Positions 1-7,042 of a stretch of 16,769 nucleotides of DNA are shown in pieces (the first letter of the stretch is position 1; every line of letters begins with the position of its first letter). Below the pieces are notes generated by a model. The model made no database searches and was not told the origin of the DNA. It saw only the letters and a list, made by a program, of their open reading frames with translations. The position numbers and the translations under genes were made by a program. The DNA comes from JBBQBQ01 sp038317685 (GTDB lineage Bacteria; Desulfobacterota; Desulfuromonadia; Desulfuromonadales; DDH964): contig JBBQBQ010000053.1 of assembly GCA_038317685.1 (NCBI GenBank), forward strand, positions 1-16,769. The letters run 5' to 3'.

Positions 1-92
1 ATGAAGATGATGTTGTCGATGCCGAGGACGATCTCCAGGGCCGTCAACGTTACCAGTGCCAGCAGGGCCTGGGGGGAAAAGAGGATATCCAT
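1..92 (-). CDS. TerC-family integral membrane protein, N-terminal fragment
   Basis: Only the first 30 codons lie in the window; the rest runs off the left edge. The start is ATG at 92-90, with GGAG about 11 bases upstream. The visible residues begin MDILFSPQALLALVTL, and the following stretch contains ALEIVLGIDNIIF. An acidic residue and a D-N pair inside the first membrane helix is the hallmark of the TerC/Alx/YoaE family of multi-pass inner-membrane proteins, linked to tellurite resistance and manganese export. Family membership is clear even from this fragment; which branch it belongs to (TerC proper, Alx, or a CBS-domain YoaE type) cannot be told. It lies 38 bases after the Nudix gene on the same strand and may be co-transcribed with it. 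Confidence 0.8.
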   Translation of the reverse strand, partial: MDILFSPQALLALVTLTALEIVLGIDNIIF

Positions 93-130
93 GGTGGGAG
101 GGTCTCCGGAACAGACGGGTTGGGCGGGGA

Positions 131-631
131 TTATAGCAGGCAATTCAGATCGGCCAAAGGATTCCCTTCTGGCTCCGGGAATACCAGGCTGGCTTCGTTC
201 ACGATTCGGAAGGGGGCGGTCCTATAGCTGCTGTAACGAAGGGCGCCTTGATAGCCAAGAAGGATCGAGAGGCGAGCCCGGTTTACCGGGTGGGTGACCC
301 GTTCCACGGCTTCTCCCGGACTGCACCAGGCGACTTCCGGGCTTTCGGGGCTGGGAGTAAGCTCCCCGGAGCGCCAACGAGCGAGAAAAGCGAATATCAG
401 GGCTGACGGAGGGGTCAGTTTTGAAAAAATGGCCGCCAGCGGCCCTGGAGTCACCTTAACCCCGGTTTCTTCCAACACTTCTCGCAGCAGCGCCTCAATC
501 AGGCCTTCCCCTTCCTCTACCCGACCCTGAGGAATTTCCCAGCCACGTTGACGATGTCGGATCAGCAAAAGCTTCCCCGCTGCATTGGTGACCAAGGCTC
601 CAACGACGACGATATGGCGTGGATGTTCCAT
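131..631 (-). CDS. Nudix hydrolase
   Basis: 166 residues, cytoplasmic. A complete Nudix box is visible at about residues 36-58: G-x5-E-x7-REV-x-EE-x-G-V, starting GRVEEGEGL and ending REVLEETGV. It binds the metal used to hydrolyse nucleoside diphosphates linked to another group. The N-terminal strand (HIVVVGALV) and the W-x-IPQGR lead-in are typical of Nudix folds, as in RppH or MutT-like enzymes. The frame is open further upstream to 688, but that extension lies inside the preceding hydrolase gene. I chose ATG at 631 (MEHPRHIV), 14 bases after that gene's stop. The ribosome site is weak (GTAGGG about 13 bases away), so translation may be coupled. Substrate cannot be predicted; the family call is secure. 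Confidence 0.88.
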   Translation of the reverse strand: MEHPRHIVVVGALVTNAAGKLLLIRHRQRGWEIPQGRVEEGEGLIEALLREVLEETGVKVTPGPLAAIFSKLTPPSALIFAFLARWRSGELTPSPESPEVAWCSPGEAVERVTHPVNRARLSILLGYQGALRYSSYRTAPFRIVNEASLVFPEPEGNPLADLNCLL

Positions 632-645
632 CCTGATCAGGGTCC

Positions 646-1434
646 CTACCGGAAAATTTCCCGGAAGAAACTTTGCATCTCCAGCCACGATTGCCGATCG
701 GCATCGGCGTTGTAAGCCAGTGGAAGGTTGAACTTCCGACCATAGGCATCAGCATCGGGATTGGTAAAACTATGCTTGGCGCCTGGGTAGTTAACCAAAC
801 GGTAGGTCGCTCCGGCAGCCTCCATCTCCTTCTTGAAGGCGGCGACCTGCTCCGGGGGGACGAAGGAGTCGGCGGCGCCGTTCAGGACCAGGACCTTGGC
901 TTTGACCTTCCCCGGCTGGGCCGGGTTATTGGTGGCGAGGGTTCCGTGGAAGCTGACAACGCCCCGCAAGTCGATTCCGGCCCTGGCCATGGCCAAAACA
1001 ACCCCACCCCCGAAGCAATAGCCGATGGCGGCAATCCGCTCAGGATCAACCGTCGGCTGCTGTTTCAGAAGGTCTAGAGCGGCGAGAAAACGGGCCTTGG
1101 CCAAGGGAAGGTTCTTACTCACTTCGCTTGCAAACTGGCCGGCAGTGTCGGGGTGACTGGCCGTTTTGCCGTCGCCGTACATGTCCACCGCCAGCGCCGT
1201 ATAGCCGAGTTTCGCGAGCATCCTGGCCCGATTCCGGGCATAGTCATTGAGCCCCCACCATTCATGGACGACCAGAATTCCGGGGCGTTTCCCGGCCTGA
1301 CTGTCATCGACGGCCAGGTAACCTTTCAAAGTGGTTTCACCGCTTCGGTAGTCCACAGTTTCAGCCTTGATCTCTGCCGCTGCCGTTCCTGTCAGTGCCA
1401 AAAATAGCCCCACAAGTGTCGATATGCGTTTCAT
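646..1434 (-). CDS. dienelactone hydrolase family protein, exported
   Basis: 262 residues. Residues 1-20 form a signal peptide (MKRIS, a hydrophobic run, then TAAA), so the enzyme probably acts in the periplasm. The rest is the alpha/beta-hydrolase fold of the dienelactone hydrolase (carboxymethylenebutenolidase) family. The nucleophile elbow GYCFGG places the catalytic Cys at 140, Asp189 sits in GAADSFV and His221 in AKHSFTNP. The VHEWWG motif carries the conserved Glu58. All triad residues are present, so it should be active on esters or lactones; the true substrate is unknown. ATG at 1434 has GGAGG 9 bases upstream. A promoter-like site with a perfect -10 lies at 1513-1541, and the Nudix gene follows 14 bases after the stop. 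Confidence 0.9.
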   Translation of the reverse strand: MKRISTLVGLFLALTGTAAAEIKAETVDYRSGETTLKGYLAVDDSQAGKRPGILVVHEWWGLNDYARNRARMLAKLGYTALAVDMYGDGKTASHPDTAGQFASEVSKNLPLAKARFLAALDLLKQQPTVDPERIAAIGYCFGGGVVLAMARAGIDLRGVVSFHGTLATNNPAQPGKVKAKVLVLNGAADSFVPPEQVAAFKKEMEAAGATYRLVNYPGAKHSFTNPDADAYGRKFNLPLAYNADADRQSWLEMQSFFREIFR

Positions 1435-1470
1435 TGATAATCCTCCAGTGAAGTGGACACTCGGTCAAAG

Positions 1471-1498
1471 GGCCAGCTTCCGTTTCTGGGAAGCGGCC
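1471..1498 (-). other. stem-loop between arfB and the dienelactone hydrolase gene
   Basis: An inverted repeat, GGCC-a-GCTTCC then a 6-7 base loop then GGAAGC-GGCC, gives a 10-bp stem with one bulged base. Read on the minus strand it is followed by CTTTG, a poor U-tract, so it is at best a weak terminator for the arfB operon. It also lies just downstream of the probable start of the hydrolase transcript, so it could instead be a 5'-leader hairpin of that mRNA. The structure is seen directly; its role is not known. Confidence 0.45.
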
Positions 1499-1512
1499 TC
1501 GACTTCAAATTC

Positions 1513-1541
1513 ATTATAGTGCACCGGGGGACGAATTCCAG
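1513..1541 (-). promoter_or_regulatory. sigma70-like promoter of the hydrolase-Nudix unit
   Basis: On the minus strand a perfect TATAAT (1518-1513) is preceded, after 17 bases, by CTGGAA (1541-1536), a weak -35 match. The -10 lies about 80 bases upstream of the hydrolase ATG at 1434, in a gap with no gene. The -10 match and the spacing make it plausible; the -35 is poor. Confidence 0.5.
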
Positions 1542-1562
1542 GTTGAGGAGAATGTGACCAGG

Positions 1563-1976
1563 TCAGTCCTCGATCTTGCCCCGCAAGGACTTGACCAGGC
1601 CTCGGCGAGTCTTCCCCTCGAGGCGTTTGGCTTGAGATGACTTGCTGGGCTTGGTCGGTTTGCGGCGCTTCGGGGTCGTCATGACGCTCTGGACTAAATT
1701 GCGCAGCCGCTGCAGAGCTTCCTCGCGGTTGCGTTCCTGGGTCCGGTGCTGCTGGGACTTGATGACGATAACCCCATCTTTGGTGATGCGCTGGTCGTGC
1801 ATCTGCAACAGGCGTTCCTGATAGGGCGCGGGCAGGGATGAAGAGCGGATGTCGAACCGAAGATGAATCGCAGAGGCGACCTTGTTGACATTCTGTCCCC
1901 CCGCTCCCTGAGCGGGGATGGCGGTCATTTCGATCTCAACCAGGGGGATGGCGAGGGTATTGGAGAGCCTTAGCAT
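1563..1976 (-). CDS. arfB: alternative ribosome-rescue factor ArfB (YaeJ), peptidyl-tRNA hydrolase
   Basis: 137 residues, close to the 140 of E. coli ArfB. The GGQ motif sits at residues 26-28 (AQGAGGQNVNK), near the N-terminus, which separates ArfB from the larger RF1/RF2 in which GGQ is central. The last 35 or so residues are a Lys/Arg-rich tail (KRRKPTKPSKSSQAKR and onward). In this family the tail inserts into the empty mRNA channel of a stalled ribosome, while GGQ hydrolyses the peptidyl-tRNA. ATG at 1976 follows the stop of the upstream membrane-protein gene by 14 bases, with GGAG about 10 bases before the start. It is the last gene of the PPIase-thioesterase-methyltransferase operon. 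Confidence 0.93.
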   Translation of the reverse strand: MLRLSNTLAIPLVEIEMTAIPAQGAGGQNVNKVASAIHLRFDIRSSSLPAPYQERLLQMHDQRITKDGVIVIKSQQHRTQERNREEALQRLRNLVQSVMTTPKRRKPTKPSKSSQAKRLEGKTRRGLVKSLRGKIED

Positions 1977-1991
1977 GCCTGTTGCTCCGCC

Positions 1992-2549
1992 TTAATACAA
2001 AAATGGAATAAATTTGTGAGTTCTCCGCATATAGTCTCGATAGGGCACTCCAAAAAAAGCGAGATTTTCCCTCTCCTCAATGCGGGCCGCGATGGTTAAC
2101 ATGAGACTGGTGAAGAAGATCACGACGACCGTGAGGGGGGTGATGTGTTTGAGGAATGTTCCCCAGGCCAAAAGGAGGAGGGAACTGTACATGGGGTGCC
2201 GGATATAGCGGAACAGGCCGGTGTTGACCAGATGGGCCGTGTTTTCAAAGGCGAAGTTTTCCGGTGACGCTTCCCGGCGGGCAGAACCGCCGGCGGTCCG
2301 CAGATCGTAAACACCCCTGACCACAAAAAAGATCGAGCTGAAAAGGCAAATCCAGGAAAAGATCTGGCGCGGGTCAAAAAGATTGTCGAACCAGAAAGGG
2401 AAATTCAGCAGAACCAGCGCCAAAATACCCTCGAAGGCGAAAAATCGGTAGAAGCCATGGCATCTCGGATTGTGCAACGGTTTCCATGAGATCACCAGAA
2501 AGACCAGTGAGGTGACCGCAAACAGCAGGATCATCGCCGGAAAGTTCAT
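1992..2549 (-). CDS. isoprenylcysteine carboxyl methyltransferase (ICMT/PEMT)-like membrane protein
   Basis: 185 residues with several hydrophobic spans (about 4-20, 38-52, 64-82 and a long hydrophobic region at 121-153). The C-terminal half has the signature of the ICMT/phospholipid methyltransferase superfamily: TGLFRYIRHPMY at about 112-123 and ARIEERENLAFFG followed by PYRDYMRRTHKFIPFLY at the end. These segments bind S-adenosylmethionine next to a membrane-embedded substrate. Bacterial members rarely have known substrates and no prenylated target is implied. The start ATG overlaps the stop of the thioesterase gene by 4 bases (ATGA, 2546-2549), so translation is coupled. Family confidence is good; function is open. 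Confidence 0.82.
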   Translation of the reverse strand: MNFPAMILLFAVTSLVFLVISWKPLHNPRCHGFYRFFAFEGILALVLLNFPFWFDNLFDPRQIFSWICLFSSIFFVVRGVYDLRTAGGSARREASPENFAFENTAHLVNTGLFRYIRHPMYSSLLLLAWGTFLKHITPLTVVVIFFTSLMLTIAARIEERENLAFFGVPYRDYMRRTHKFIPFLY

Positions 2550-2962
2550 GATCCGGCCGGTTTCGGGTGAGCCTGTTGGCGGGGAGATCGCTCCTTGAAA
2601 AATGCGGTTCCTTTGAAGAGGGCCAGGAGTTCTCCATTTTCATCGCTGACGCGCACATCATAGATGCCAATCCGGCGATTGCGGGTCACCTCCCTGGCCT
2701 CGGCGACCAGGGTGCCTGAAAGCCCGGGTCGAACGTAAGAGATGTCGACTTCCAGGGCCACTCCCAATTGGTCGCCGCCATTACAAGCCTGGGCGAAGGC
2801 GGTGTCGGCCAGGGCGAAGATCGCCCCGCCGTGAACCGTGCCGAAACCGTTACGCAGGTGCTCCGTCACGGGCATCAGGACCTTGGCGTAACCGTCTCCG
2901 GCGTCCCTCAATTCCAGCCCGAGGAGGGCAGCAAAGCGGTCTTGGCGAAAATAGTCGGTCAT
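2546..2962 (-). CDS. hotdog-fold thioesterase, PaaI family
   Basis: 138 residues. The segment NGFGTVHGGAIFALADTAF (38-56) matches the PaaI/hydroxyphenylacetyl-CoA thioesterase signature, with the HGG loop at 44-46 and Asp53 as the likely catalytic acid in LADTAF. The remaining strands (VALEVDISYVRPG, GTAFFKE) fit a single hotdog domain, which normally works as a tetramer cleaving acyl- or aryl-CoA thioesters in the cytoplasm. No other phenylacetate-pathway gene is nearby, so a general housekeeping CoA thioesterase is more likely than a dedicated PaaI. ATG at 2962 has GAAGGA upstream and begins 25 bases after the PPIase stop. It overlaps the next gene by 4 bases. Confidence 0.88.
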   Translation of the reverse strand: MTDYFRQDRFAALLGLELRDAGDGYAKVLMPVTEHLRNGFGTVHGGAIFALADTAFAQACNGGDQLGVALEVDISYVRPGLSGTLVAEAREVTRNRRIGIYDVRVSDENGELLALFKGTAFFKERSPRQQAHPKPAGS

Positions 2963-2987
2963 GGTTTTTCCTTCGGACCCCCGGCAA

Positions 2988-3500
2988 TCAATCGATCACC
3001 GTCACCCGCTGAATCACCACCGGCTCCTTCGGGACATCTTGATGCCCCGCCTGGGATCCGGTGGGGACCTGCTCGATGGTATAGACGATGTCCATCCCAT
3101 CGACGACCTTACCGAAGACCGCATAACCGAAGGCGGCCTGATTCAGACCAGCATGATCGAGGGATTTGTTGTTTTCCGTGTTGATAAAAAATTGGGCGGT
3201 GGCGCTGTCGATTTCGGAGGTGCGGGCCATGGCGATCGTCCCGGTTCGGTTCTTCAGGCCGTTCCCCGCTTCATTCTTGATCGGTTCTTTCGTGGGTTTT
3301 TCGGCGAGGTCCGGAGTCATTCCTCCCCCCTGGATCATGAACCCTTTGATGACCCGGTGGAAGACCGTGCCGTCGTAATGGCCGGTACGGGCGTAATTGA
3401 GGAAATTGGTGACCGAGATTGGGGCCTTGGCGGCATCGAGCTCAAAAATGATCTCCCCCAAAGAGGTTTCCAGCTGGATGAGAGGATTGGACGTGCTCAT
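2988..3500 (-). CDS. ppiB: cyclophilin-type peptidyl-prolyl cis-trans isomerase
   Basis: 170 residues, similar to cytoplasmic E. coli PpiB (164), with no signal peptide. Cyclophilin landmarks occur in order: FHRVIKGFMIQGG at 47-59, with the catalytic Arg at 49 and Phe/Gln at 54 and 57; MARTSEIDSATAQFFIN at 91-107; and FGKVVDGMD near the C-terminus. It interconverts Xaa-Pro peptide bonds during folding. The frame is open upstream to 3635, but ATG at 3500 has a strong AAAGGAG 8 bases before it and matches the family's N-terminus. A sigma70 promoter lies 37 bases upstream. It is first in a four-gene operon ending with arfB. Confidence 0.93.
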   Translation of the reverse strand: MSTSNPLIQLETSLGEIIFELDAAKAPISVTNFLNYARTGHYDGTVFHRVIKGFMIQGGGMTPDLAEKPTKEPIKNEAGNGLKNRTGTIAMARTSEIDSATAQFFINTENNKSLDHAGLNQAAFGYAVFGKVVDGMDIVYTIEQVPTGSQAGHQDVPKEPVVIQRVTVID

Positions 3501-3536
3501 GGCAGACTCCTTTGGTCCTGATTGGTTGGTGTCGGG

Positions 3537-3566
3537 ATTATAGGGAAGCCGGCCTGGCCGAGGCAA
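3537..3566 (-). promoter_or_regulatory. sigma70 promoter of the ppiB-arfB operon
   Basis: On the minus strand TTGCCT (3566-3561, 4 of 6 consensus bases) is followed after 18 bases by a perfect TATAAT (3542-3537). The -10 ends 36 bases before the ppiB ATG, a normal leader length. This is one of the best promoter matches in the window. Confidence 0.65.
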
Positions 3567-3716
3567 GCATAATGTCGTGTGGCCTCCTGGGTGGCCAATG
3601 CTTCCGGAAGCCTTTGCAATTTTTTTGGAAATCACCTAATCTCACGGAAGGGCAGGATATTTGACCCGAATACGGCTGCTTTAGAGCGGATTATTTTCAT
3701 TGCCGGAAGGGACTGG

Positions 3717-5150
3717 ATGGGCATGAACAACGAGCTTTTCAAGGTCGTATTCCGGGGAGAAATCGGCTTTGATTTTGATCAGGAGGAAGTCAAGTCGAAC
3801 CTCCAGAAATTCTCAGGGCTCAGTGCCGACAAGATCGACCGGCTCTTTTCGGGCGGAACCTATGCCTTGAAGAAAGATGTCGATGCCGCAACCGCCGGGC
3901 GTTTTTGCGATGCCCTGCAGCGGCTCGGTGCTCTCGCCGACATCGAGCCGATGATAGCTCCGGAACCGACGGTCATCAGCCGCTACCTGGAGTCGGTTCC
4001 GGTGGCGAATGTTCCCCATGCTACGACGCCTGCCGGGGGCTATCGCCGCTGCCCCGCCTGCGGGCGAGGCCAGGAACAAGGGGAGGTGTGTACCTCCTGC
4101 GGCATCATTTTCGCTAAATTCGAACAGGCCCAAGCCCGCCGGGCCAGGGAAGAAGTGGGAGATATTCTCCCGGGCACTCCAGTCGAACCGGCAACGCCGT
4201 TTCGACCCTGGACGAACCTGGGGAGCGTCGGGCTCCTGTTGCTCCAATGTGCCGGACTGGCCCTGGGGATGTTGCTTTTACAGGGGCTGCTCGGACGAGG
4301 GCTGGAATACCTTGGCTTCATCATCCTGCCCGTCGGCTACCTTCTTTACTTGCTGGTTAAGACCGTGGCGGCCAATCGGACCTGGGCGGAAGCGCTGGAT
4401 GATACCATCGGGGTGGAATGGGGGAGGGTGGAAAAACCTGAACGCCGGGCCGAATGGGTCCCCTGGCTCACCTATGGCCTGGTCCTGCTGATCCTGGTCC
4501 TCTATTTCGATCTGGCGGCCCATCTCCCTCCTGAGACATTGAGAAACCATTGGGCCTTTCCGCCGGCCGACCCGAACGGGTGGAACCTGCCACTGAGCGC
4601 CGTTTCCGCCCTGATCCTGCATGATAGCGGCTGGCAGGTCTGGGGGTGTGCTTTTTTCCTCTGGATCACCGGGTGCGGTGTCGAAGGGAGTCTCGGTCGG
4701 CCCCGGATGGCGGGGGTTCTCTTCACTTCAGGGTTGGTCGCCGCCGTTTTCGGCATTGTGGCGCATCTGGCGGTTCTGCCGGGCAGACTTCATGGACTGG
4801 GCGCCTCGGGCGCCATTGCCGGGCTCTTCGGCATCATTGTGGCTGGCCGCGCTCCCCGCGCCCTGGAGTTTCCACTCCCCTTTTTCGGGCTGGCGCAGTT
4901 GTTCACTTCGGTCCGGATCAAGCTGCGCCTCGACCTCCTCCCCATCCTCGGTCTCTTCCTCTATGCCAATCTGCCCGGAGGAGGCTCGTCGGCCAACGGA
5001 TTGGCCGACGTTTTGGTGGGATTCTGCGTCAATGCCGGAGGGCTGTTGACGGGACTGGTCGCGGGTCTTTGGCTCCCTGCCAAGGTCCCGGAAGAGGGGC
5101 GGCAACCATTTGAGGCGAAGTCGGTCAAGCCAGTGGTCGGTGGACTTTAA
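3717..5150 (+). CDS. zinc-ribbon plus rhomboid-fold membrane protein, probable pseudoprotease
   Basis: 477 residues. ATG at 3717 has GGAAGG 6 bases upstream; a second ATG at 3723 is less well placed. Residues about 3-80 form a small soluble module (LFKVVFRGEIGFDFD onward) that I associate with zinc-ribbon membrane proteins of Geobacter-like bacteria. A ribbon follows with Cys112, 115, 125 and 128 (CPACG...CTSCGIIF). The rest is membrane-embedded, with helices near 171-192, 197-217, 248-265 and then a rhomboid-like core. The core keeps GLGASGAIAGLFG, with Ser364 as the expected nucleophile. The TM6 position that is His in AHLGG of active rhomboids reads VNAGG (Asn439). The usual HxxxN oxyanion motif in TM2 appears as Gln307/Cys311. 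I infer a non-proteolytic rhomboid-like protein. It is transcribed divergently from ppiB and stands alone. Confidence 0.75.
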   Translation: MGMNNELFKVVFRGEIGFDFDQEEVKSNLQKFSGLSADKIDRLFSGGTYALKKDVDAATAGRFCDALQRLGALADIEPMIAPEPTVISRYLESVPVANVPHATTPAGGYRRCPACGRGQEQGEVCTSCGIIFAKFEQAQARRAREEVGDILPGTPVEPATPFRPWTNLGSVGLLLLQCAGLALGMLLLQGLLGRGLEYLGFIILPVGYLLYLLVKTVAANRTWAEALDDTIGVEWGRVEKPERRAEWVPWLTYGLVLLILVLYFDLAAHLPPETLRNHWAFPPADPNGWNLPLSAVSALILHDSGWQVWGCAFFLWITGCGVEGSLGRPRMAGVLFTSGLVAAVFGIVAHLAVLPGRLHGLGASGAIAGLFGIIVAGRAPRALEFPLPFFGLAQLFTSVRIKLRLDLLPILGLFLYANLPGGGSSANGLADVLVGFCVNAGGLLTGLVAGLWLPAKVPEEGRQPFEAKSVKPVVGGL

Positions 5151-5174
5151 CCTCGGGGTCCGTGGACGCTGAGG
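5151..5174. repeat. imperfect inverted repeat between convergent genes
   Basis: Directly after the TAA of the rhomboid-like gene, CCTC-g-GGGTCC and GGACGC-tGAGG form an inverted repeat pairing at 9 of 11 positions around a 2-base centre. It lies between converging genes, where a bidirectional terminator would be expected, but there is no T-tract on either side. Terminator function is only a possibility. Confidence 0.3.
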
Positions 5175-5204
5175 CCCGGCGACCTCGCAACTCCTTCTGG
5201 ATGG

Positions 5205-5393
5205 TCAGCGCCGGTCGACCAGCAAGGCGCCGCCAACGGCGACCTGTTCCAAGGTGTTTTCATGGATGATGACGATCATTTTGTCCCGGGGGAGGCCGTA
5301 GGCGGCGGCTGCGGCGTCGGTCAAGGCGCTCACCAGGGTGCGGCGGAGGTCGAGATTGGAAATCTGCGGGCCTTCGAGGGTGATGATGGGCAT
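5205..5393 (-). CDS. 4-oxalocrotonate tautomerase-like protein
   Basis: 62 residues, exactly the size of this family. It begins MPIITLEGP; after removal of Met, Pro1 is the general base in tautomerases. The conserved beta-alpha-beta pattern is visible: a strand, a helix at about 14-32, then a strand with KMIVIIHEN, ending in the VAVGGALL turn. Members work as hexamers or trimers of dimers and catalyse keto-enol shifts of 2-oxo acids. ATG at 5393 has AGGAG 8 bases upstream. It follows aroK by 67 bases with no terminator between, so it may belong to the aroE-aroK transcript. No aromatic-degradation genes are present, so the substrate is unknown. Confidence 0.85.
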   Translation of the reverse strand: MPIITLEGPQISNLDLRRTLVSALTDAAAAAYGLPRDKMIVIIHENTLEQVAVGGALLVDRR

Positions 5394-5460
5394 GGCGCGT
5401 CTCCTGGCTGGAAAGTGATTGGGGGTAGCTCATGTTTTGGGGGAGAAAACTGAAGGCAAT

Positions 5461-5982
5461 TTACCGTTTTAAAAGATAATTTTCAAAGAATTTGATGATT
5501 TTTTCCGCGACCTGCTCCGGGCTTAAGGGGTCAGTGTCGATGGCATGATGAGCGGCGCTGCGGTATTTGGGTACCCTTCGCTCCAGAACCTCCGCCACCT
5601 CTTCGGTAAAGGTTTTCCCCGTGGTCAAAGCGGGGCGTTCAATCCCTCCCTGAATCCTGCCGACAATCGTCGGGACGGTAGCCTGCAACCAGAAAATCCG
5701 TGAGTTTTGTTCCAGAATCTCAATATTCTCCTGCCGTTCGATAATCCCGCCGCCGGTATCGATGACTAACTGGTCCAACCCCGCCAATTTCCTCGCCTGG
5801 GCCGTTTCCAGGTCGCGGAACTTCGGCCAGCCGAAGCGTTCCACGATCTCGGGGATACTCATCCCGGCCTTTTTGACGATCTCCGCATCCATCCCGACCA
5901 GCGTCATCCCCAGGTGTGCCGCCAGCCGTTGGCCCACCTCGCTCTTGCCGGTGCCGCGATAGCCGATCAGAACGATGTTCAT
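5461..5982 (-). CDS. aroK: shikimate kinase
   Basis: 173 residues, normal size. It phosphorylates shikimate to shikimate-3-phosphate with ATP in the aromatic amino-acid (chorismate) pathway. The Walker A loop GYRGTGKSE is at residues 7-15. The acidic shikimate-binding position is in GMDAEIV (about 30-36), the FRDLE motif carries the shikimate-binding Arg, and DTGGGI (about 75-80) is the conserved GGG turn. In the lid and C-terminal region, RRVPKYRSAAH holds the substrate and adenine-side arginines. The start overlaps the stop of aroE by 4 bases (ATGA at 5979-5982), so the two steps of the same pathway are translationally coupled. Confidence 0.95.
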   Translation of the reverse strand: MNIVLIGYRGTGKSEVGQRLAAHLGMTLVGMDAEIVKKAGMSIPEIVERFGWPKFRDLETAQARKLAGLDQLVIDTGGGIIERQENIEILEQNSRIFWLQATVPTIVGRIQGGIERPALTTGKTFTEEVAEVLERRVPKYRSAAHHAIDTDPLSPEQVAEKIIKFFENYLLKR

Positions 5983-6848
5983 GTCCGCAAATGCTCCATG
6001 ACGACCCGGCGCATGACCGCGACGGGGGCCGGGTGGCCGGTAAACTTTTCAAACTGCAGGGCCGCCTGGTTGATGAACATCTCGACTCCGGAGAGGACCT
6101 TGAGCCCTTGAGCCCGGGCGTCTGCCAGCAACTTCGTTTCCAGGGGGTTGTAAACGATGTCGAAGACGACCTGTCCGGGGCGGAAGAGGCCGGGGGGAAC
6201 GAGGGAGACCCCCTCTTTGGGGTGCATGCCGACCGGGGTCGAATGGATGATGACATCAGCCCTTTCGAAGGCGGCGCTCAAGGTTCGATCGGTGAGGAGG
6301 CCGGCCATGACGGGGGTGGCGGTATGTGCCTCAAGATCGGCCGCCAAGCCGTTCAGGATTGACTGGTTGATGTCGAGAAGCTGGAGTTCCGCAAGTTCCG
6401 CCCGTAATCCCAGAGTGAAGGCGATGGCCCGCGCGGCGCCCCCTGCGCCGAGCATCAGGACGCTCTTCCCCTCCAGGGTCACGCCGGCATCGACCAGGGC
6501 TTTCAAGGCCCCCGGTCCGTCGGTCCCCGACCCGATCAGGCGTCCCTCATCCTTGATGATAGTGTTGATCGAGCCGATGTTGCGGTCTGCCGCTTCCACC
6601 TCGTCGACATGGCGCATGGCCTCGATTTTGTGAGGAATAGTCACGCTCATCCCCCGGAAATTGTGCAGTGCCCGCATCCCGGCCAGGGCACTCTTCACAT
6701 CTTCAACCTGGCAAGGGATATAGATGAAATCGAGATCGAGCGCTTCGAATGCGGCGTTATGAATGGCCGGTGAGAGGCTGTGGGCCACCGGGTTGCCGAT
6801 GACCGCGCAGAGCCGGGTGTTGAAGTTGATCGACTGGAAATCACGCAT
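5979..6848 (-). CDS. aroE: shikimate dehydrogenase (NADP+)
   Basis: 289 residues. It reduces 3-dehydroshikimate to shikimate, the step before AroK. The N-terminal substrate domain has GNPVAHSLSPAIHNAAF (about 17-33), MSVTIPHK with the catalytic Lys, GSINTI, and the aspartate of GSGTDGPG (usually GxNTDxxG, so one Asn is replaced by Gly). The NADP domain starts at VLMLGAGGAARAI. The C-terminal FDIVYNPLET and GVEMFINQAALQFE complete the family pattern. The frame is open upstream to 7133, but ATG at 6848 matches the family N-terminus and has AGGAG 8 bases before it. The 194 bases upstream hold a tandem repeat and a palindrome that may be regulatory. Confidence 0.95.
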   Translation of the reverse strand: MRDFQSINFNTRLCAVIGNPVAHSLSPAIHNAAFEALDLDFIYIPCQVEDVKSALAGMRALHNFRGMSVTIPHKIEAMRHVDEVEAADRNIGSINTIIKDEGRLIGSGTDGPGALKALVDAGVTLEGKSVLMLGAGGAARAIAFTLGLRAELAELQLLDINQSILNGLAADLEAHTATPVMAGLLTDRTLSAAFERADVIIHSTPVGMHPKEGVSLVPPGLFRPGQVVFDIVYNPLETKLLADARAQGLKVLSGVEMFINQAALQFEKFTGHPAPVAVMRRVVMEHLRT

Positions 6849-6862
6849 GAACGACTCCTGGC

Positions 6863-6912
6863 GGGAAAGTTGGGGGAAAGTTGGGAAATAACTTCTCCGG
6901 GTGATCACCGGG
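6863..6912. promoter_or_regulatory. tandem repeat and palindrome upstream of aroE
   Basis: The leader of aroE (gap 6849-7042) contains an exact 11-bp tandem duplication, GGGAAAGTTGG, at 6863-6873 and 6874-6884. A palindrome, GGTGATCACC, lies at 6900-6909 with partly symmetric CC/GG flanks (6897-6912). These lie 15-64 bases upstream of the aroE ATG, suitable for an operator or leader element. I could not fix a convincing -35/-10 pair here. The sequences are plain; regulation is inferred. Confidence 0.35.
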
Positions 6913-7042
6913 AAATCGATAAACGCTTGAATCCAACCCGGTGAATGGTCCGCATAGTAACCCAAAATACCGTCGATCGAAAGAGGGCAGTCACGAAATG
7001 GAATCTTTCTGAGGAGGAAAAGGAGTGGAGACTCCCTCCAGC

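Noticed and set aside
4621..5113. Two overlapping plus-strand frames
   Set aside because: Out-of-frame shadows of the rhomboid-like gene, which has clear motifs in its own frame.
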